Below, piece after piece: positions 25,780-36,946 of a stretch of DNA of 64,000 nucleotides. The translations under genes were made by a program, and so were the position numbers. Every line of letters begins with the position of its first letter. The stretch's first letter is position 1. The DNA comes from Streptomyces sp. Go-475 (GTDB taxonomy: Bacteria > Actinomycetota > Actinomycetes > Streptomycetales > Streptomycetaceae): contig NZ_CP026121.1 in assembly GCF_003330845.1 (NCBI RefSeq), forward strand, positions 6,181,501-6,245,500, read 5' to 3'. Below the pieces are notes generated by a model. It worked only from the letters and a program-made list of their open reading frames with translations. It did not search any database and had not been told where the DNA came from.

Positions 25780-27198
25780 GTGACCAGCACAGCGCAGGCA
25801 CCCCAGTCAGGAGCCAGGACGGCTCATCCCGATCATCTCGGGCACGTCATCTTCATCGCGGCGGCGGCCGCGATGGGCGGTTTCCTCTTCGGCTACGACA
25901 GTTCCGTGATCAACGGCGCCGTCGAGGCCATCCGTGACCGCTACGACGTCGGCTCCGCGGCCCTCGCCCAGGTCATCGCCATCGCCCTGATCGGCTGCGC
26001 CATCGGCGCCGCGACCGCCGGCCGCATAGCCGACCGCATCGGCCGCATCCGGTGCATGCAGATCGCGGCGATCCTCTTCACGATCAGCGCCGTCGGCTCC
26101 GCGCTGCCCTTCGCGCTGTACGACCTCGCCTTCTGGCGCGTCGTCGGCGGCTTCGCCATCGGCATGGCCTCCGTGATCGGCCCGGCCTACATCGCCGAGG
26201 TCGCCCCGCCCGCCTACCGCGGCCGGCTCGGCTCCTTCCAGCAGGCCGCGATCGTCATCGGCATCGCCGTGTCACAGCTGGTCAACTGGGGTCTGCTGAA
26301 CGCCGCCGACGGCGACCAGCGCGGCAAGCTGATGGGCCTGGAGGCCTGGCAGGTCATGCTCGGCGTCATGGTCGTCCCGGCCGTCCTCTACGGGCTGCTC
26401 TCCTTCGCCATCCCGGAGTCCCCGCGCTTCCTGATCTCCGTCGGCAAGCACGAGCGCGCCCGCGAGATCCTCACCGAGGTCGAGGGCAAGGACGTCGACC
26501 TGGACGCCCGTGTCGCCGAGATCGAGGGCGCCATGAAGAGCGAGCACCGCTCCAGCTTCAAGGACCTGCTCGGCGGCAGCTTCTTCTTCAAGCCGATCGT
26601 CTGGATCGGTATCGGCCTGTCGGTCTTCCAGCAGTTCGTCGGCATCAACGTCGCGTTCTACTACTCCTCGACGCTGTGGCAGTCGGTCGGCGTCGACCCG
26701 ACGGACTCGTTCTTCTACTCCTTCACGACGTCGATCATCAACATCGTCGGCACCGTCATCGCGATGATCTTCGTCGACCGCATCGGCCGCAGGCCGCTCG
26801 CGATCATCGGCTCGGTCGGCATGGTCATCGGCCTCGCCCTGGAGGCCTGGGCGTTCTCGTACCACCTGGTCGACGGCAAGCTGCCCGCCGCGCAGGGCTG
26901 GATCGCCCTGATCGCCGCGCACGTCTTCGTCCTCTTCTTCGCCCTGTCCTGGGGTGTGGTCGTCTGGGTCATGCTCGGCGAGATGTTCCCCAACCGGATC
27001 CGCGCCGCCGCCCTGGGCGTGGCCGCCGCCGCGCAGTGGATCGCCAACTGGGCCATCACCGCGAGCTTCCCGTCGCTGGCCGACTGGAACCTGTCCGCGA
27101 CGTACGTGATCTACACGGCGTTCGCCGCGCTCTCGATCCCGTTCGTCCTGAAGTTCGTCAAGGAGACGAAGGGCAAGGCCCTGGAGGAGATGGGCTGA
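25780..27198 (+). CDS. glcP: MFS glucose permease (sugar:proton symporter)
   Basis: Major facilitator sugar transporter of 472 residues with 12 predicted membrane helices. Sugar-porter signatures are FLFGYDSSVINGA near the first helix, GRIADRIGRIR (loop 2-3), PESPRFLI, and DRIGRRPLAI (loop 8-9). From memory it matches Streptomyces GlcP closely, the main glucose transporter and therefore important for glucose repression. GTG 25780 follows GAGGAG by 5 nt. It has its own promoter, tandem operator-like repeats and terminator, so it is a single-gene unit after smc. Confidence 0.9.
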   Translation: MTSTAQAPQSGARTAHPDHLGHVIFIAAAAAMGGFLFGYDSSVINGAVEAIRDRYDVGSAALAQVIAIALIGCAIGAATAGRIADRIGRIRCMQIAAILFTISAVGSALPFALYDLAFWRVVGGFAIGMASVIGPAYIAEVAPPAYRGRLGSFQQAAIVIGIAVSQLVNWGLLNAADGDQRGKLMGLEAWQVMLGVMVVPAVLYGLLSFAIPESPRFLISVGKHERAREILTEVEGKDVDLDARVAEIEGAMKSEHRSSFKDLLGGSFFFKPIVWIGIGLSVFQQFVGINVAFYYSSTLWQSVGVDPTDSFFYSFTTSIINIVGTVIAMIFVDRIGRRPLAIIGSVGMVIGLALEAWAFSYHLVDGKLPAAQGWIALIAAHVFVLFFALSWGVVVWVMLGEMFPNRIRAAALGVAAAAQWIANWAITASFPSLADWNLSATYVIYTAFAALSIPFVLKFVKETKGKALEEMG

Positions 27199-27260
27199 GC
27201 CCGTCCCGCGCACTCGGGGAGGAGGGCCAAAGTCCCCGCTGCCCCTCTCCCCGTAACCCG

Positions 27261-27301
27261 CCGCCGCCCCGGTTCGGCCACTGCCCGAGCCGGGGCGGCG
27301 G
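27261..27301. terminator. Bidirectional hairpin between glcP and the LLM gene
   Basis: A 17-bp stem (CCGCCGCCCCGGTTCGG with its partner ending GGGGCGGCGG, one G-T pair) with a 7-nt loop, between two convergent genes. No T-run is present. Confidence 0.8.
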
Positions 27302-27303
27302 TC

Positions 27304-28275
27304 TCATGCCGCGAGCCCGGGCAGCACCTGCTCGCAGAACAGCTGCAGACTCCGCCACCCCTCCTCCACCGGCATGCCGCCCGCCAGCGGGTGCAGGACG
27401 TAGGAGCCCAGCCCCAGCCCCGCGCACTGCTCCGGCGTGAGGATCCGGTACACGCCCTCCGCGCGCAGTTCCTCGACGGTCGTCGCGGCCGACTTCACCG
27501 CCGAGCGCACCCCGCCCGACTGCCAGGCGGCGTACGTCCGCGCCTCGTGCAGGAAGTGCCGGCCGTACTCCGCCCAGGCCCGGTCCGGATCCTCGGCCAC
27601 GTGCAGCAGGGGCGTCTCGGCCGCCGGCATCATGACCCAGCCCTCGGTGCCGTACTCGACGAGCAGCTCCTTGTAGTACGTCTCCAGCTCCGGCAGGTGC
27701 GCGCTGGGGAAGAAGGGCAGGCCGAGCCGGGCGGCCCGGCGGGCGGCGGCCCTGGAGGAGCCGCCGACCAGGAGCAGGGGATGGGGGTCGGTGAACGGGC
27801 GCGGGGTGATCCGGACCGTGCGGCCCCGGTAGGGGAAGGGCTCGCCCGTCCATGCCTTCAGCAGCGTCTCCAGCAGCTCGTCCTGGAGCCTGCCGCGCCG
27901 GGCGAAGTCCACCCCGAACTGCTCGTACTCCTCCGGCCGGTACCCGATCCCGGCGACCGTCACCAGCCGGCCGCCGCTCAGCAGGTCCAGCACGGCGATC
28001 TCCTCGGCGAGCCGCAGCGGGTCGTGCAGCGGGCCGATGATCGCCGAGACGGTGACCGCGACACGCCGGGTCGCGCCGAAGACGGCTCCCGCGAAGGCGA
28101 ACGGCGACGGCAGCCAGTTGTTCTCCGCCCCGTGGTGCTCCTCCGTCTGCACCGTGGTGACGCCCCGGTCGTCGGCGTACGCGGCCATCTCCAGGGCCGC
28201 CCGGTAGCGGGCGCCCAGCTCGGCGGGGGAGGCCCCGGGAGCGACGAGGTTGAAGCGTGCGACCGTGACGGGCAT
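27304..28275 (-). CDS. LLM-class (luciferase-like) flavin-dependent oxidoreductase
   Basis: TIM-barrel oxidoreductase of 323 residues using FMN or F420. Family marks include VQTEEHHGAENNWLPSP, VAVTVSAIIGPLHDPLRLAEE, LDLLSGGRL, GIGYRPEEYEQFGVD and LVGGSSRAAARRAARLG. The substrate is unknown. AAGGGAGACGCC before ATG 28275 is a good ribosome site; the long open frame upstream is not similar in composition to this family. It is convergent with glcP and divergent from ftsY. Confidence 0.88.
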   Translation of the reverse strand: MPVTVARFNLVAPGASPAELGARYRAALEMAAYADDRGVTTVQTEEHHGAENNWLPSPFAFAGAVFGATRRVAVTVSAIIGPLHDPLRLAEEIAVLDLLSGGRLVTVAGIGYRPEEYEQFGVDFARRGRLQDELLETLLKAWTGEPFPYRGRTVRITPRPFTDPHPLLLVGGSSRAAARRAARLGLPFFPSAHLPELETYYKELLVEYGTEGWVMMPAAETPLLHVAEDPDRAWAEYGRHFLHEARTYAAWQSGGVRSAVKSAATTVEELRAEGVYRILTPEQCAGLGLGSYVLHPLAGGMPVEEGWRSLQLFCEQVLPGLAA

Positions 28276-28446
28276 GGCGGCGTCTCCCTTCACCGGGCGG
28301 GGGCTCGGCTTCACCGGCGGGTGTCCGGGGGACGTTAGCTGACGGGACGTCAGACATCCAGGGGTGTGGAGATCCGGCGGCCCCCGGCCCTTCGGGGCGG
28401 TACAAGCAGGGTGACCCGGGGCCCCATGACTGATACTGGACGCGTT

Positions 28447-29646
28447 ATGGACATCGTCATCCTTGCTGTAGTCATCGCCGTGGTCGTGCTCGGCGCGCTC
28501 GGCGGGCTCATCGTCGGCAGCCGGCGCAAGAAGCAGCTGCCGCCGCCCCCGCCCGCGGCGCCCGACATCACCGCCCCACCGGCCGAGCCGCACGTCGGCG
28601 ACGAGGCCGAGACGCCGCGGGAGGAACCGCGGCGCACGATAGAGGAGGTGGATCTTCCGGACGGCTCGGCTCCGGTCGTCGTCGAGGAGCCGCCCGCCGA
28701 GGCTCCCGAGATCGAGGTCCCGGAGCCCACCGCGGGCCGTCTGGTCCGGCTGCGGGCCCGGCTCTCCCGCTCGCAGAACGCCCTGGGCAAGGGCCTGCTG
28801 ACCCTGCTGTCCCGCGAGCACCTCGACGAGGACACCTGGGAGGAGATCGAGGACACGCTGCTCACCGCCGACGTCGGCGTGCAGCCCACCCAGGAGCTGG
28901 TCGAGCGGCTGCGCGAGCGCGTGAAGGTGCTCGGCACCCGCACCCCCGAGGAGCTGCGCACCCTGCTCCGCGAGGAGCTCATCACGCTGGTCGGCCGCGA
29001 CATGGACCGCGCGGTCAAGACCGAGCCGGAGGACCGCAAGCCCGGCATCGTGATGGTCGTCGGCGTCAACGGCACCGGCAAGACCACCACCACCGGCAAG
29101 CTCGCCCGCGTCCTGGTCGCCGACGGCCAGAGCGTGGTGCTCGGCGCCGCCGACACCTTCCGGGCCGCCGCCGCCGACCAGCTCCAGACCTGGGGCGAGC
29201 GCGTCGGCGCCCACACCGTGCGCGGGCCGGAGGGCGGCGACCCGGCCTCCGTGGCCTTCGACGCGGTCAAGGAGGGCAAGGAGATGGGCGCGAACGTCGT
29301 GCTCATCGACACCGCCGGCCGCCTGCACACCAAGACCGGCCTCATGGACGAGCTCGGCAAGGTCAAGCGGGTCGTGGAGAAGCAGGCCCCGGTCGACGAG
29401 GTGCTGCTCGTCCTCGACGCCACCACCGGCCAGAACGGCCTGGTCCAGGCCCGGGTCTTCGCCGAGGTCGTCGACATCACGGGCATCGTCCTCACCAAGC
29501 TCGACGGCACGGCCAAGGGCGGCATCGTCGTCGCGGTCCAGCGCGAGCTGGGCGTCCCGGTCAAGCTGGTCGGGCTCGGCGAGGGCGCGGACGACCTCGC
29601 GCCGTTCGAGCCGGAGGCGTTCGTTGACGCCCTTATCGGGGAGTGA
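28447..29646 (+). CDS. ftsY: Signal recognition particle receptor FtsY
   Basis: Membrane receptor for SRP-ribosome complexes. At 399 residues it starts with a single hydrophobic segment (VILAVVIAVVVLGALGGLIV), typical of actinobacterial FtsY, followed by an acidic Pro/Glu linker (about 35-95) and the NG domain. GTPase motifs are GVNGTGKTTTTGKLA (about 203-217), DTFRAAAADQL, DTAGRLHT and TKLDGTAKGG. Its partner ffh lies 7 kb downstream in the same direction. The start has only weak ribosome-site support. Confidence 0.97.
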   Translation: MDIVILAVVIAVVVLGALGGLIVGSRRKKQLPPPPPAAPDITAPPAEPHVGDEAETPREEPRRTIEEVDLPDGSAPVVVEEPPAEAPEIEVPEPTAGRLVRLRARLSRSQNALGKGLLTLLSREHLDEDTWEEIEDTLLTADVGVQPTQELVERLRERVKVLGTRTPEELRTLLREELITLVGRDMDRAVKTEPEDRKPGIVMVVGVNGTGKTTTTGKLARVLVADGQSVVLGAADTFRAAAADQLQTWGERVGAHTVRGPEGGDPASVAFDAVKEGKEMGANVVLIDTAGRLHTKTGLMDELGKVKRVVEKQAPVDEVLLVLDATTGQNGLVQARVFAEVVDITGIVLTKLDGTAKGGIVVAVQRELGVPVKLVGLGEGADDLAPFEPEAFVDALIGE

Positions 29647-29694
29647 GCTCGGCACCAGCCGCGGCACGACCTGCGAAGAACCGTACCTGCGCGA

Positions 29695-29735
29695 GAAGCG
29701 CCCGCCCCCGAGGTGCAGTCGGGGACGGGCGCTTC
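29695..29735 (+). terminator. Hairpin terminator after ftsY
   Basis: A 17-bp stem with one mismatch (arms GAAGCGCCCGCCCCCGA and TCGGGGACGGGCGCTTC) and a 7-nt loop, between ftsY and the convergent prim-pol-like gene. Confidence 0.8.
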
Positions 29736-29755
29736 GCTCTGTGCCCTGGCCGCCG

Positions 29756-30421
29756 CTACGCGCGTGAGCGATGGGCCACGTACGCCAGCGTGCCCAGCAC
29801 CAGGCGGGCCTCCGGCGGGCGGGACGCGGAGTCCAGGGCGGGGGAGCGCAGCCAGCGGACGGGGCCGAGGCCGCCGCGGTCCGAGGGCGGCGCCGTGATG
29901 TGCGTGCCGGGGCCGAGGCCGCGCAGGTCGAGGGCGTCCGGGTCGTCCCAGCCCATGCGGTAGAGCAGCCCGGGCAGGTCGGCGGCGGCCCCGGGGGCGA
30001 CGAAGAAGTGGGCGCGGCCGTCCGGGGTGGCCGCGACCGGGCCGACGGGCAGGCCCATGCGCTCCAGCCGGGCCAGGGCGCGGCAGCCGGCCGGTTCGGC
30101 CACCTCGATGACGTCGAAGGCCCGGCCGACCGGCAGCATCACCGAGGCGCCGGGGAACTCGCCCCAGGTCTCCGTCACGTCGTCGAGCGTCGCCCCGGCG
30201 GGGATCACCGGGGCGAAGTCCAGCGGGTGCGCGCCCGGAGCCGGGCAGTCGCGGCGGCCGCACGAGCAGGCGCCCGCCGACGCCCGGGCGCCCGGTACCA
30301 CGTCCCAGCCCCACAGCCCGGTGTACTCGGCCACGGCGGTGCCGTCCGACGTGCGGCTGCGGCGGCGCGAGCCGGTCCGGATGTCGCGCATGCCCCGGCT
30401 GATGCCGATCGTGAAGCCCAT
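29756..30421 (-). CDS. Prim-pol (bifunctional DNA primase/polymerase N-terminal) domain protein
   Basis: A 221-residue protein that resembles the archaeo-eukaryotic-type primase/polymerase domain found in phage and plasmid replication proteins. The Cys/His motif CSCGRRDCPAPGAHPLDF is typical of that family. The expected catalytic hhDhD stretch reads AFDVIEV, with only one clear acidic Asp at the usual place, so activity is doubtful. There is no helicase domain and no replication neighbours. The strong ribosome site GGAGGGGGT fixes ATG 30421. It is conserved, from memory, beside nsdA in streptomycetes. Confidence 0.75.
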   Translation of the reverse strand: MGFTIGISRGMRDIRTGSRRRSRTSDGTAVAEYTGLWGWDVVPGARASAGACSCGRRDCPAPGAHPLDFAPVIPAGATLDDVTETWGEFPGASVMLPVGRAFDVIEVAEPAGCRALARLERMGLPVGPVAATPDGRAHFFVAPGAAADLPGLLYRMGWDDPDALDLRGLGPGTHITAPPSDRGGLGPVRWLRSPALDSASRPPEARLVLGTLAYVAHRSRA

Positions 30422-30867
30422 ACCCCCTCCAACGGGTCCGACGCACCCATGGTTACGCAGCGGACGCGGCGCGTGACTCTCCGTTTCCGCCTTCCCGGCG
30501 GCGGCCGGTTCACTCGGCGCCCGGAAGCGCCTCGGGGTGGTGCACCCGACGACACGCGCCCCCGAGTGCATCGCTGCACCCGCTCCTGGGTGTCCTGTGT
30601 CAAGTGAATCGCGCGCAGGTGTACGTGAGTTCATTCGATGGGGTGGCGAATGGTGGCGTTTCCGTGTGAGCCGTGGCTGGACGGGTGATCGTAGGATTAC
30701 TTTGTGTGCACGAGTCCTGGGGGCACATGCACTCGTGGGTATGCCGGAGGCAAGTCGGCTTTCCGTTCGAAGGGTGACAAGGACCGGGCGGACGGCCGTA
30801 CGAACCGGCATGCTGATAGGGCTTGGCGCACTCGGCGACAAGTGGTCTCAGGGATGGGGGCGTTCCA
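30422..30867. other. 446-nt divergent gap between the prim-pol-like gene and nsdA
   Basis: No gene supported. It is less GC-rich than the surrounding coding DNA. TAGGAT near 30692 could be a -10 of nsdA, but no matching -35 is clear. A CACGAGT...ACTCGTG inverted repeat (30709-30715, 30731-30737) lies downstream of it and may be a leader hairpin or binding site. Confidence 0.4.
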
Positions 30868-32364
30868 GTGAGCGGCAACGGCGGAAGCGGAACGAACGCT
30901 GCACACGCGACGCACACTGACAAGCGCCCGAACGAGCTGCTCACCTCCTGGTTCGTGCGCAGCGGCTGGTCCAAGGGCGAGCTCGCCCGCCAGGTCAACC
31001 GCAGGGCACGGCAGTTGGGCGCCAATCACATCTCCACCGACACTTCGCGCGTGCGCCGCTGGCTCGACGGCGAGAACCCCCGCGAGCCGATCCCCAGGAT
31101 CCTCTCCGAGCTGTTCTCGGAGCGCTTCGGCGTCGTCGTCTCCGTCGAGGACCTGGGGCTGCGCACGGCGCGTCAGTCACCCTCCGCGACCGGCGTCGAC
31201 CTGCCCTGGACGGGCCCGCAGACCGTGGCCCTCCTCAGCGAGTTCTCGCGCAGCGACCTGATGCTGGCGCGGCGCGGCTTCCTCGGGAGCTCGCTGGCCC
31301 TGTCCGCGGGCCCGGCCCTCATCGAGCCGATGCAGCGCTGGCTCGTCCCCGCGCCCCCGGCGCCGCGTTCCGAGCCCGACCTCGCGGCCGGGGCGGGGCG
31401 CGCCCGCGGCCGGCTCTCCAAGCCGGAGCTGGACCTGCTGGAGTCCACGACGGTCATGTTCCGCCAGTGGGACGCCCAGTGCGGCGGCGGCCTGCGCCGC
31501 AAGGCGGTCGTCGGCCAGCTGCACGAGGTGACCGACCTGCTCCAGGAACCCCAGCCCGAGGCCACCACCCGGCGCCTGTTCAAGGTCGCCGCCGAGCTGG
31601 CCGAGCTGGCCGGCTGGATGTCGTACGACATCGGGCTGCAGCCGACCGCGCAGAAGTACTTCGTCCTCGCGCTCCATGCCGCCAAGGAGGCCGGTGACCG
31701 GCCGCTGGGCTCCTACGTCCTGTCCAGCATGAGCCGCCAGATGATCCACCTCGGCCGGCCCGACGACGCGCTGGAGCTGATCCACCTCGCGCAGTACGGC
31801 AGCCGGGACTGCGCGAGCCCGCGCACCCAGTCGATGCTGTATGCGATGGAGGCCCGCGCCTACGCCAACATGGGGCAGCCCGGCAAGTGCAAGCGGGCGG
31901 TGCGGATGGCCGAGGACACCTTCGCCGAGGCCGACGAGTGGGACGAGCCGGACCCCGACTGGATCCGCTTCTTCTCCGAGGCCGAGCTCTACGGCGAGAA
32001 CTCCCACTCGTACCGCGACCTGGCCTACGTAGCCGGCCGCAGCCCGACCTACGCCTCGCTGGCCGAGCCCCTCATGAAGCGGGCCGTGGAGCTGTTCGCC
32101 GAGGACGGCGAGCACCAGCGGTCGTATGCGCTGAACCTGATCGGCATGGCCACCGTGCACCTCCTCCAGCGCGAGCCCGAGCAGAGCACGGTCTACGCGG
32201 CCCAGGCCATGCAGGTCGCCAAGAAGGTGCGCTCCGAGCGCGTCAACACCCGTATCCGAAAGACGGTCGACACCGCCGCGCGCGACTTCGGCCACCTCGG
32301 CGAAGTGGTCGACCTCACCGAGCGGCTCGCCGCCGAGCTGCCCGAGACAGCCGAGGCGGTCTGA
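30868..32364 (+). CDS. nsdA: NsdA, negative regulator of sporulation and antibiotic production
   Basis: A 498-residue cytoplasmic regulator; in S. coelicolor, disruption of nsdA raises antibiotic production and sporulation. The N-terminus (LLTSWFVRSGWSKGELARQV, then TDTSRVRRWLDGENPREP) looks like a DNA-binding, helix-turn-helix type domain, and residues about 180-480 consist of TPR-like helical repeats. Between them lies a short hydrophobic stretch RRGFLGSSLALSAGPALIE. GTG 30868 is preceded by a GGGGG run. It is monocistronic, with a long upstream region. Confidence 0.88.
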   Translation: MSGNGGSGTNAAHATHTDKRPNELLTSWFVRSGWSKGELARQVNRRARQLGANHISTDTSRVRRWLDGENPREPIPRILSELFSERFGVVVSVEDLGLRTARQSPSATGVDLPWTGPQTVALLSEFSRSDLMLARRGFLGSSLALSAGPALIEPMQRWLVPAPPAPRSEPDLAAGAGRARGRLSKPELDLLESTTVMFRQWDAQCGGGLRRKAVVGQLHEVTDLLQEPQPEATTRRLFKVAAELAELAGWMSYDIGLQPTAQKYFVLALHAAKEAGDRPLGSYVLSSMSRQMIHLGRPDDALELIHLAQYGSRDCASPRTQSMLYAMEARAYANMGQPGKCKRAVRMAEDTFAEADEWDEPDPDWIRFFSEAELYGENSHSYRDLAYVAGRSPTYASLAEPLMKRAVELFAEDGEHQRSYALNLIGMATVHLLQREPEQSTVYAAQAMQVAKKVRSERVNTRIRKTVDTAARDFGHLGEVVDLTERLAAELPETAEAV

Positions 32365-34377
<2,013 letters not shown>

Positions 34378-34415
34378 GGGCCCTTGACGCAGGCAAACAG
34401 AACAGGAGTCGCTGG

Positions 34416-36863
34416 GTGACGGGAACGGACGTGCAGAAGGAAGCAGAGGACTCGGGACCCAGCGGCTACGCGGCGGCCCGGCTGCGTCTCCTCACCGAGG
34501 AGGCGCGGTCCGGGCCGCCGCGCCGTGCGGCCCTGGCCGAACTGACCGACGACTGGCTGACCGGCCTGTTCGCGGCGGGCGCCGAGGGGCTGCGCGGGGC
34601 CTCCCTGGTCGCCGTCGGCGGCTACGGCCGCGGCGAACTGTCGCCGCGCAGCGACCTCGACCTGCTCCTGCTGCACGACGGCAGCGACACCAAGGCGGTC
34701 GCCGCCCTCGCCGACCGGCTCTGGTACCCGGTGTGGGACCTGGGCCTGGACCTCGACCACTCCGTCCGCACGCCCGCCGAGGCCCGCAAGACCGCCGGCG
34801 AGGACCTCAAGGTGCAGCTCGGCCTGCTGGACGCCCGGCACATCGCCGGCGACCTCGGCCTCACCGCCGGGCTGCGGACGGCCGTCCTGGCCGACTGGCG
34901 CAACCAGGCGCCCAAGCGCCTGCCCGAACTCCAGGAACTGTGCGCCGAACGCGCCGAGCGGCAGGGCGAACTGCAGTACCTGCTGGAGCCCGACCTGAAG
35001 GAGGCCCGCGGCGGGCTGCGCGACGCCACCGCCCTGCGCGCCGTCGCCGCCTCCTGGCTCGCCGACGCCCCGCGCGAGGGCCTCGCCGACGCCCGGCGCC
35101 GCCTCCTCGACGTCCGGGACGCCCTGCACCTGGCCACCGGGCGGGCCACCGACCGGCTCGCCCTCCAGGAGCAGGACCAGGTCGCCGCCGAACTCGGCCT
35201 GCTGGACGCGGACACACTGCTGCGGCAGGTCTACGAAGCGGCCCGGGTCGTCTCGTACGCCAGTGACGTCACCTGGCGCGAGGTGGGGCGCGTACTGCGG
35301 TCGCGCGCCGTGCGGCCCCGGCTGCGCGCCATGCTGGGCGGCGGGAAACCGGCCCCGGAGCGGTCGCCGCTGGCGGAGGGCGTCGTGGAACAGGACGGCG
35401 AGGTCGTGCTCGCCCGTGCCGCTCGCCCCGAGCGCGACCCCGTACTGCCCCTGCGCGCCGCCGCGGCCGCCGCGCAGGCCGGACTCCCGCTCTCCCTGCA
35501 CGCCGTACGGCGCATGGCGGCCACCGTGCGCCCCATCCCCACGCCCTGGCCCGCCGAGGCCCGGGAACAGCTCGTCACCCTGCTCGGCTCCGGCCGCCCG
35601 ACCGTCGAGGTCTGGGAGGCGCTGGAGGCCGAGGGGCTGATCACCCGGCTGCTGCCCGACTGGGAGCGGGTCCGCTGCCGGCCGCAGCGCAACGCCGTGC
35701 ACCTGTGGACCGTCGACCGGCACCTCATCGAGACCGCCGTGCGCGCCTCCGAGTTCACGCGCCGGGTCAGCCGGCCCGACCTGCTGCTGGTCGCCGCGCT
35801 GCTGCACGACATCGGCAAGGGCTGGCCCGGCGACCACTCGGTGGCCGGCGAGATCATCGCCAAGGACGTCGCCGCCCGCATCGGCTTCGACCGCCACGAC
35901 GTGACCGTCATCGCCAACCTCGTACGCCACCACCTGCTGCTGATCGAGACGGCCACCCGGCGCGACCTGGAGGACCCGGCCACCGTGCGCTCGGTCGCCG
36001 AGGCCGTCGGCTCGCCGGGCACCCTGGAACTGCTGCACGCCCTCACCGAGGCCGACGCCCTGGCCACCGGCCCGGCCGCCTGGTCCTCCTGGCGGGGTTC
36101 GCTCGTCGCCGACCTGGTCAAGCGGGTCTCGGCGGTGCTCGCCGGGGACGCCCCCGACGACCCCGAGGACGCCGCGCCGACCGCCGAGCAGGAGCGGCTC
36201 GCCATCGAGGCCGTCGCGACCGGGAGCCCGGTCCTGTCCCTGCGGGCCCAGACCGAGCCGCCCGCCGGGCAGGAGCCGTCCGGCGACCCCGAGCCGCTCG
36301 GCGTGGAACTGCTCATCGCCGTCCCCGACCAGCCGGGCGTGCTGCCCGCGGTGGCCGGGGTCCTCGCCATGCACCGGCTCACCGTACGCACCGCCGAGCT
36401 GCGTTCCCTGACCCTCCCGGACGGCGTCGACGGCTCCGTCCTGCTGCTGGACTGGCGGGTCGCCGCCGAGTACGGCTCCCTGCCGCAGGCCGCCCGCCTG
36501 CGCGCCGACCTCGTGCGGGCCCTGGACGGCTCCCTGGACATCGCCGGCCGCCTCGCCGAACGGGACGCGGCCTATCCGCGCCGCCGGGGCGTGGTCGCAC
36601 CGCCGCCGAGGGTGTCGGTCCACCCGGCCGCCTCCCGGCTGGCCACGGTCATCGAGGTCCGCTCCCAGGACGCCCCGGGCCTGCTGTTCCGCATCGGCCG
36701 CGCCCTGGAGGACGCGAGCGTACGGGTGCGCAGCGCGCACGTCTCGACCCTCGGCGCCAACGCCGTGGACGCCTTCTACGTGACCGGCCCGGAGGGCGCG
36801 CCGCTGCCCGGCGACGAGGCGGCGTCGGTGGCGCGGAAGCTGGAGGAGACCCTGCGGGGGTGA
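34416..36863 (+). CDS. glnD: PII nucleotidyltransferase/nucleotidylyl-removing enzyme
   Basis: Bifunctional enzyme of 815 residues that modifies GlnK at Tyr51; in Streptomyces it is an adenylyltransferase. The nucleotidyltransferase domain shows GGYGRGELSPRSDLDLLLL (about 69-87, metal Asp pair), the HD phosphohydrolase domain LLLVAALLHDIGKG (about 457-470), and two C-terminal ACT domains begin near ELLIAVPDQPG and VIEVRSQDAPGLL. GTG 34416 is preceded by AGGAG. It follows glnK on the same strand and completes the GlnR-regulated nitrogen-sensing operon. Confidence 0.95.
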   Translation: MTGTDVQKEAEDSGPSGYAAARLRLLTEEARSGPPRRAALAELTDDWLTGLFAAGAEGLRGASLVAVGGYGRGELSPRSDLDLLLLHDGSDTKAVAALADRLWYPVWDLGLDLDHSVRTPAEARKTAGEDLKVQLGLLDARHIAGDLGLTAGLRTAVLADWRNQAPKRLPELQELCAERAERQGELQYLLEPDLKEARGGLRDATALRAVAASWLADAPREGLADARRRLLDVRDALHLATGRATDRLALQEQDQVAAELGLLDADTLLRQVYEAARVVSYASDVTWREVGRVLRSRAVRPRLRAMLGGGKPAPERSPLAEGVVEQDGEVVLARAARPERDPVLPLRAAAAAAQAGLPLSLHAVRRMAATVRPIPTPWPAEAREQLVTLLGSGRPTVEVWEALEAEGLITRLLPDWERVRCRPQRNAVHLWTVDRHLIETAVRASEFTRRVSRPDLLLVAALLHDIGKGWPGDHSVAGEIIAKDVAARIGFDRHDVTVIANLVRHHLLLIETATRRDLEDPATVRSVAEAVGSPGTLELLHALTEADALATGPAAWSSWRGSLVADLVKRVSAVLAGDAPDDPEDAAPTAEQERLAIEAVATGSPVLSLRAQTEPPAGQEPSGDPEPLGVELLIAVPDQPGVLPAVAGVLAMHRLTVRTAELRSLTLPDGVDGSVLLLDWRVAAEYGSLPQAARLRADLVRALDGSLDIAGRLAERDAAYPRRRGVVAPPPRVSVHPAASRLATVIEVRSQDAPGLLFRIGRALEDASVRVRSAHVSTLGANAVDAFYVTGPEGAPLPGDEAASVARKLEETLRG

Positions 36864-36946
36864 GGCCGACCCGGCGACTTGTCACGCCGGGATACCCTGG
36901 AGGGCGATTCCCCAGTCTGTCTCCGACCCCGAGGACCGCGAGCGCC

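Noticed and set aside
28276..29667. Long minus-strand open frame across ftsY
   Set aside because: It is the antisense shadow of ftsY; such frames are common in high-GC DNA and it shows no family motif.
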